Below are positions 57,410 to 64,000 of a stretch of 64,000 nucleotides of DNA, in pieces (position 1 is the first letter of the stretch; every line of letters starts with the position of its first letter). A program made the position numbers and the translations under genes. Source of the DNA: Rallus limicola (taxonomy: Eukaryota > Chordata > Aves > Gruiformes > Rallidae); assembly GCA_022605955.1 (NCBI GenBank), contig JAKCOZ010000011.1:8251990-8315989 (forward strand). Reading direction: 5' to 3'. Below the pieces are notes generated by a model. It saw only the letters and a list, made by a program, of their open reading frames with translations, was not told the origin of the DNA and ran no database searches.

Positions 57410-58436
57410 TTAATGCTTTTTCTAAGCTTTTAAAACATTGAGAAAAGCCCAGAGAAAGCTGGTTCTATTTTCTCTACATGCCTCTCAGATCTCATTACAG
57501 TCCAAGCCAAAGAAACTCAGGACATCTTTGTTGAGGTGTCTTCCACTAATTAATTTCTATTAATGAGTAGACAATGAGATTATTCTTGCAAATCAGTGCA
57601 AGGATATCCAATAGCAACCACGGGCAGGCGACTGTTAATATACTTCAGTTGTTCAGTTCGTGAAACCCAGCTCACCTGCACTGTAATGCAATACGATGGC
57701 TTTTTTTCCCCAGTTACACACATTTTGTGCCAGAATAAGTTGCTTCCATTTAATTTTCACCGTGAAAACCAAACTACTGTGCTTCATTTCAGGATGCTGC
57801 AAATGTTAATGCCGGCATAAGATTTCACCATTGCATCCATACTTGACATGAAGCAAACAGAAGAGAGTATGCGTGAAAGTGCTAAATTAAGTTTTAAGGT
57901 CATCAGTATCTGATTTAATTAAGCCATTGACCATAAGGGATGTGCAGTTAATAATCCATGGCTGAAGATTCATTTTAGACAATGTCACAAGTACAGACGT
58001 CAATTTTTTTCTTTTCTTTTTTTTTTTTTTTTTAAAGATAATGTGGCAGGGATCCAAATAGCTGCTCGAAAATGAGTCCTGGAGACAGTGGAAAATAATG
58101 TGATTTTTTTTTTTTTAGGCTTCTATATTTCCATGTAATGGCACGTTCAGTCAAATAGGAGTTTCCTGCATAGTGATTATTCAGAATTGTTTACCGCAAG
58201 AACAGAAGCCCTTATCACCCATTCAGGGCTTTCGCTCTTTAATATTAGTGCCATGCAATATGCAAACACAAAATGAATCCACGGCCATGAACCCATCTGT
58301 AAAAAAAAAGAAGATTTAGTGACAGGGGATTTCTCCCTTTGCAACACGTCCCTCAAACTCTCACTGCCCAAACATGGGAAAAAATACAAGGGACAAAAGA
58401 TCTAAATGGTGGAAACGGCACAAAATAATGTGCTTA

Positions 58437-58444
58437 ATGCAAAT
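58437..58444 (+). promoter_or_regulatory. Octamer (POU) motif in candidate enhancer
   Basis: ATGCAAAT, the perfect POU octamer, is followed at once by GCATTAATGAG, a homeodomain-type site, within an AT-rich non-repeat part of a KLHL29 intron. This is a motif observation only. Confidence 0.4.
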
Positions 58445-59329
58445 GCATTAATGAGTTTCCAAGTAATAGAACTGAAAGTAATTAACACACTCATAAAAAT
58501 GAAGCAAAAGCAAGAGGGAGGCAAACTTTAACTAAAAAAGACAAGGAAAGTCCCTTTTAATGAGCATGGAGAACTGCTTCATACAATGCTCTAAATTAGT
58601 TACCGAGAAATTAAATTCATCTACAACGAAGTGATCAAAGGGGAGAAATAGAACGAGATTAAACAACATGGTGCTGGGAGCATTCAGGGCAACACAGCTC
58701 TATTGGGCTGGTCAATGTTTGGTGCCAAACCTGCCCACAGCTGCGTGTCTGATTGCACAAGCAGCTCCTCCAGGTGATGTACCACATGCTGCATCTCCTG
58801 CACCTGCCCACGGCACTTGGGGCAGCGGTCTCTAGCAGACAGGCAGAAATGTTGCATGATGCACAGTCTCAAACACTGTTTTCAGGTCACACTTTCCTAA
58901 CCACAGTCATCTGGGATTTGGTAGTTTAATTATTGGTGACTCATTGTATAATAAAAGCTGGTTAAGAAATTGGGAAAAAAAAATGCAGAAACTGGGCAAA
59001 GAACTAGAACTGGGAACTGACCTACTGTGCCTTTATAGTTTCTTCTAAGATAGAAATGATATCTGTCGCTCGATACATATGGTCTCACATCATCCACCAA
59101 TTTAGCACCACTGTTGGTTTGAACTTCAGGAAGGTTTGTGGCCAGGCAGAGAGGTCTGAGACAGGACAGCCATGCTGCCTTCCCTGGCATGGGCAGAAGG
59201 ACCTGGCAGACCACACAGTTCCCAAGACAGATAAGTTCCTGCTGATGACTTTCTGATCATCCTAATGAGTTTTCGGGAAGGAGGGGTTTTACCCTTCACA
59301 TCTGCTGGGAGATGAGTTTGGTTGAGGAC

Positions 59330-59860
59330 CACATAGCTCACACTGTGCCCCAGGGATCAGTGCTTGGTTCAGTCTTACTCAACTACTCATCAATGGTACA
59401 CGTCTGCTGATGACATAAAGTGAGAGGAAAGGCTATTCAGCGAGACCTGGACAGACCAGAGAACTGGGCAAAGTGGAATCAAATGAGATTCAGCAAGGGT
59501 GAGTGTAGGGTCCTGCACTTAGGGAAGAATAACCTCAAGCACCGCAACAGGCTAGGGGATGACCTGCTGGGAAGCAGCTCTGTGGAGAAGGACTTGGGAG
59601 TCCTGGTGGAAGAGTCTCCCTGTGAACCAGCAGTGTGCCCTCTTGGCCAAGCAGGCCAATGGTGTCCTGGGATGCTTTAAAAAGAGTGTGGCCAGCAGGA
59701 CAAGGGAGGTTCTCCTCCCCCTCTACTCTGCCTTGGTGAGGCCACATCTGGTGTCCAGTTCTGGGCTGCCTGAGGAACTACTGGAAAAAGTCCAGTGAAG
59801 GCTACAGAGATGATGACATGACTAGGACATCTCTCTTGTGAGCAAAGGCTGAGACAACGG
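59330..59860 (+). repeat. CR1 LINE fragment with ORF2 end
   Basis: Plus-oriented CR1 from the RT end (TGTGCCCCAGGGATCAGTG) through AAGGCTATTCAGCGAGACCTGGAC to GAGCAAAGGCTGAGAC. The + frame 59420-59680 reads [20 protein letters not shown] and [12 protein letters not shown], then [12 protein letters not shown], the usual thumb/end of CR1 ORF2. The frame is lost near 59640 and resumes in another frame (59559-59798, SALVRPHL). The catalytic ADD area is shortened by an internal deletion. The CR1 3'UTR is absent. Confidence 0.92.
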
Positions 59861-60014
59861 AAACATTTCCCTTCTTGCAAACCATAATCTTGATTTCTAG
59901 TTTCTGTTTTGTTTCAGCTCCCACCCACCAGAAATATGTTTTTTTTTTTCCTGCTGGATTATAAAGCTGTCTGCTATCAAATCTCTCCCTTCCATGTATG
60001 GACTTGCAGAAAAA

Positions 60015-60135
60015 TAAAGTCACCTCTTCACCTTCCATGGGGTAAACTAAGTAGTCTAAGCTTCTTAAATCTCCCATGGCAAGGCAGGTTTCCATCATTT
60101 TGGTCTATCTCAAATCAGCTCTTAATGTGTTCACA
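60015..60135 (-). repeat. Possible old CR1 fragment
   Basis: AAGTCACCTCTTCACCTTCC, then GTAAACTAAGTAGTCTAAGCTTCTTAAATCTCCC and GGCAGGTTTCCATCATTTTGG follow the order of the reverse complement of an old CR1 ORF2 end. The match is short and diverged. Confidence 0.45.
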
Positions 60136-62320
60136 CAAGGATTTGCATCATATTAACTAAATTGGTTTAAAAATGAATAAAGTCGGACCTTTGTAACCTT
60201 CCAGGACAGGAAATAATGATACCTGCTTTACCTCTCTGCCCCAGGGCCTTTCCATCTGTCCTATCATCTCTGGCACTGCCGTTGCCCTGCCTCTACCAGT
60301 GCTAGTGGGGCTCCTTGGCTGCCTTTAACACCGGCTCTGCTCAAGGGCCAGTGGGGAGGGAACTGATTTAAAGAATAATCACTTTGATCTCTTTCCATTA
60401 GTCAAGCTTTGCATTTGATTCCCCTGTTTGAAACCATAGATGGAAACTTAATGGGAGCTGGCTTCGAGCCAAGCAAAGGTTTTTCTTCCCTCTCTTCCAC
60501 TGCTCCCTCCGGTCCCAGAGCGTCCATGCTGGTCCTTGGCTACAGGCCTACCAAACCCATCCAATTTGCTGAACTGGAAACTTCAAGGACACCTCCCCTG
60601 GTTTTGCAGTCCTTGCACGCTATGGACTCACACACAGTTTTACATGGATGCGCTTGCACACCTTTGCCCCCAAAGTAGCCCCTGCCACCCCGCGGTCCGT
60701 GGCCCTGCTGTGCTCAGGACACTAGGCTTTTCACACATGTGGGTTGTATGTCTCCCTGTTTGCCACTTCATGTGCACCAAGCACTGTTGTCTTACCTGGC
60801 CTTCATGCAGTTGCTACCCTCTGATTTATGCATTATTTACATACAATGAAATGGCAAATGATCTGAACCTGGCAGAAAACACAGCCCAGGCTGGAAGGGT
60901 GCACAGGCAGAAATAACCTTGCTGGTTTTCACAGCTCTCCACTCCTAGGATTTCACCCGTGTGCCTGATACTCCTCTTGCTCCACTCCTTTTGTTCAATG
61001 CCCCCTTTCTTGCTCTTTCCCTAACACATCCACATTAACAGCAGAAACCCCTTCATTTCCAGTCGTGCCGTTTGCTTCTCAGCCTCCTCGACTTTTGATC
61101 TCTTTAGTACCTGAAAACAGTCTCTTAATTTTTGTCCATCTAGGTTAAAGGGCCTTCTGAGTATCTTCATTTACTCACATTATAAAACTCTTACATCACA
61201 GTCAGTTGCTTAGAGACATGCACCGTCCAGTTTCTTATACATTATTTAATTCTGTTCGCGGGAAAGCTGCTCTTTAAAATAAAGTTGTACAGTGTCATAT
61301 TGATCTGCTCTTCAGATGTTGTTTAAAATCACATTAATGGATTACTATTTTTTTTCCTTTTTTTTATTTTCTTCTGACTCTCCTGAGGGGCTTAAGAAAC
61401 TATCCTTGGACAAGGCTATATATTTAATGTTCTTAAGATGTCGATAAATGAGTAGGTTCTGAAGCGATTCCTAAAGCTTATAAAGCTTATTCTTTACATT
61501 GAATATTTGAGACTGTTTTCGAAGTACACACTGCCAGCTGAAGTAATCTCCCACTTTTAGACAACCCTATTGTAAAAGTGCTGTCAGGTCAAGGGGATTC
61601 ATCTTCTTCTGTCCTTCAAACAGATAATAACCACAAAGCACCCACATTTCCACACTTTTAGTCACATACATTGTCTTGTCAGCATACGCAGACTTCTCAG
61701 CTCTTAAATTGCATATATTACAGGGCCCATCCATTATCTAAAAACCTAGTTCGTGGATCCACTTCATTTCGCCGCCTCCCAACTCAACTCATATCTCAGA
61801 AGAAGACAGAAAGTGTAATACCCTCTCGCCTAACACCTAATGACTCGCTCCCTGTCACACGGAAACTTGCCAGAGGGGCTTGATGGAGAACTGCAGCCGT
61901 GCTGTTATTTCCCTAAACACTTATTCCAAAAACATCACTCTCCCTGAACATATACCCATGTACAGGCACAAAAATGGACTTATAACTCAGAACCCCCCTG
62001 GCACGTGCATATTGTTTTAAGATGACTAACGAATGACTTCTACTTGTCTGTTTGTGATAGTCCTGTAGTATTATCCATCGAGCTGGGACTTTTACTGCCT
62101 CTTTATAGAAAAATGGGAGATAAAGGGTAAAAAAAAAATTAATAAATCTCAGCCCTGTTGAAGGTGATGGGAAAACACCCACTGATTTAAGAGGCTGAAA
62201 ATTTTCTGGTTGAGGCTGCACCCTTCAGCATCAGGGGCACAACCAAAAGCAGAGAGAGAAGAACCAGAGACATAACTCACAAGGAGGACAGTGGTGCTAC
62301 TTGCTTTAAGACTTTCTAAT

Positions 62321-62368
62321 GGCCAGCAGATGTACTAGGTGCAGTCCGGTGGCACCATCTACAGCTAG
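62321..62368. promoter_or_regulatory. Paired CTCF-like half matches (candidate)
   Basis: GGCCAGCAGATGTAC on the + strand and GCTGTAGATGGTGCCAC on the - strand (+ 62350-62366) face each other about 20 bases apart. Each resembles the CTCF core with two or three mismatches. Confidence 0.22.
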
Positions 62369-62816
62369 TATGGTCTGACATCTGTTTTTAAAAACGCCAA
62401 ATGCAATATAAACTCCTTTGTAAGTTTTTAACCATTTAGGATGAATTATTGACAGAATTCCAGGAAAATACAGGTGAAGAACAAGAATGAAACTGGGAGA
62501 AATCTTATTTTCTCCATCTGCAAAGACCTGCTGCAGTGGAACACTCTGTAGTCTCCATGTTCCGGGGCTTCTAGCTGGTGAGGTCAGGGTAGGTCACTTC
62601 AGACAGCAGACATGCCCTCCACGAAGCCAGTGAAAGTCATGGAAACCTGGCCAAAGCCAGGTATGGTCATGCTTGAGCTAACTGAGCAAGCAGAAAGCAA
62701 AATATGGTTGGAAAAGATAAGCTGCATGTGCACAGAGTGAGGTGGTAGGTGGCCGAGCAAGGAAGGGTGTCCAGGGTCTTGTCACATTAGTAGCACAGTT
62801 CGTTTGGGTGGGTAAC

Positions 62817-63312
62817 AGTGTCCTGGGGGACAGCAGGGTGACCATGAGCCAGCAATGTGCCTGCATGGCCAAGAAGGCCAATGGCATCCTGGGGTGTATT
62901 AGAAGGCGGATGGTTAGTAGGTGAAGAGAGGTCCTTCTCCCCCTCTACTCTGCCCTGGTGAGACCAAACCTGAAATATTGTGTCCAGTTCTGGGCCCCTC
63001 AGTTCAAGAAGGACATAGAATTCCTTCAAAGAGTCCAGTACAGGGCCACCAAGATGATGAAGGGGGTGAAACACCTTCCTTGTGAGGAGAGGCTGAGGGA
63101 TCTGGGCCTCTTTAGCTTTTTCACTGTGAGGGTGAAAGAGCACACTGGGACAGGCTGCCCAGGGAGGTTGTGGAGTCTCCTTCTCTGGAGACACTCAAAC
63201 CCACCTGGATGTGTTCCTGTGTGATTTAGTCTGGGTGATGCTGCTCTGGCAGGGAGGTTGGGCTAGATGATCTTTTGAGGTCACTTCCAACTCCTATTGT
63301 TTTGTAATTCTG
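62817..63312 (+). repeat. CR1 LINE 3' fragment with internal deletion
   Basis: Plus-oriented CR1, the sister of the copy at 10040-10695. It shares CCAATGGCATCCTGGGGTGTATTAGAAGG, GAAATATTGTGTCCAGTTCTGGGCCCCTCAG and GATTTAGTCTGGGTGATGCTGC. At about 63118 it jumps from TTTAGCTT to TTTCACTGTGAGGG, skipping about 170 bases present in the sister. The terminus is CTTCCAACTCCTATTGTTTTGTAATTCTG. The frame 62958-63224 is the ORF2 end fused to 3'UTR by the deletion. Confidence 0.95.
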
Positions 63313-64000
63313 AAGGTACCGTGATTTCCTGAATGCTTGCCCAAATTACCAGCCTTGTCCAAATGGGAAATGCTTTTGTTTGAACAGGCCTGACTGTTCC
63401 GTACAGCTGAGGGTTGGCTTTTTCTCACCTGCATTTCTAACACTGGGCCCTGACACATCCTTTCCAAAAAGCACAGCTTCAGCCATGCCATGCTTTGCTT
63501 CTGTAATCCTTGCTGCCATTACAGAGAATAAAAAAGGAAACCTCCCTCATTTCTTGGCATAACCCAAAAGAGGCCACGATGCACTTTTTCCATGGCTGTG
63601 TCTCACAAGTCACTCCACAGACAATAGCAGATTAATTATAACCATGGGTGCAGCAAATCCCCGTGACAGGACATCCTTATTGAGACAGTGTGTGCTGAAA
63701 TGATAGGGAGGAAGTCTGCTCCTCTGCCACACTGGAGTCTCTTGGTGGGCTTGTTATGACTTTAAACCAGCACGGCTGCTCTCACGCAGGGTCTGAGTGT
63801 GACTTTTCAGGCTGCCATGTCATCTGTGGCAAGCTGACTGAGATGTGAAGGAAGGAGAGTGGGAGGGGTTCATTCAGCTGACCAGTGTTTTGGATGCTCT
63901 GCTAGAGACCAGGAATGTCAGAGCAGAGAAAGAAATAAGACTGGGAGAAATTAAAAGCAATCGTTCAATCAATGACATCTATCAAGACATGTATCTGCAA

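Noticed and set aside
59420..59798. A small protein gene with [12 protein letters not shown]
   Set aside because: This is the end of CR1 ORF2, broken by frame changes.

Overview
The window looks like a piece of a bird chromosome. The evidence is the split vertebrate genes with long introns, the many copies of CR1 LINE (the dominant bird retrotransposon, with its typical 3' end of short ATTCTRTGATTCT-like repeats) and the lack of SINE families typical of mammals. A crocodile or turtle is less likely but not excluded by sequence alone. There is nothing bacterial or plasmid-like: no operons, rRNA, CRISPR array or insertion sequence. No tRNA gene was recognised.

Two protein genes lie tail to tail. 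On the + strand, positions 1 to about 26,240 hold the 3' end of ATAD2B (AAA ATPase/bromodomain chromatin factor). Five coding exons are visible (3483-3620, 17976-18656, 20230-20357, 21483-21611, 22873-22914), with matching splice phases and together 371 full codons ending at TGA 22912-22914, followed by a long AU-rich 3'UTR with three poly(A) signals. The AAA and bromodomain exons lie upstream, outside the window. On the - strand, from 64,000 down to about 34,815, is the 3' end of KLHL29 (kelch-like protein). Three kelch-repeat exons are visible (57046-57239, 48742-48886, 37017-37200), again in perfect splice phase, followed by a 3'UTR of about 2.2 kb. About 8.6 kb of intergenic DNA lies between the two poly(A) regions. 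The same convergent ATAD2B/KLHL29 neighbourhood is known from human 2p24, so this is conserved synteny.

Most other recognisable sequence is transposon relic. I count at least 17 CR1 pieces in both orientations. They range from fairly young copies (10.0-10.7 kb, 62.8-63.3 kb) through a copy with a decayed reverse transcriptase (6.85-8.05 kb) to very old, reptile-type CR1 relics (30.2-31.1 kb and 45.0-46.8 kb). Nearly all remaining open reading frames are chance frames in introns, UTRs or CR1.

I see no undescribed gene system here. The points most worth a second look are the old long CR1 relic in the first KLHL29 intron from the 3' end, AT-rich homeodomain/octamer-motif clusters in KLHL29 introns that look like conserved enhancers, CTCF-like motifs, purine-biased segments that leave long antisense frames, a cysteine-motif antisense frame at 58.7-58.9 kb, and tandem poly(A) signals in both genes.
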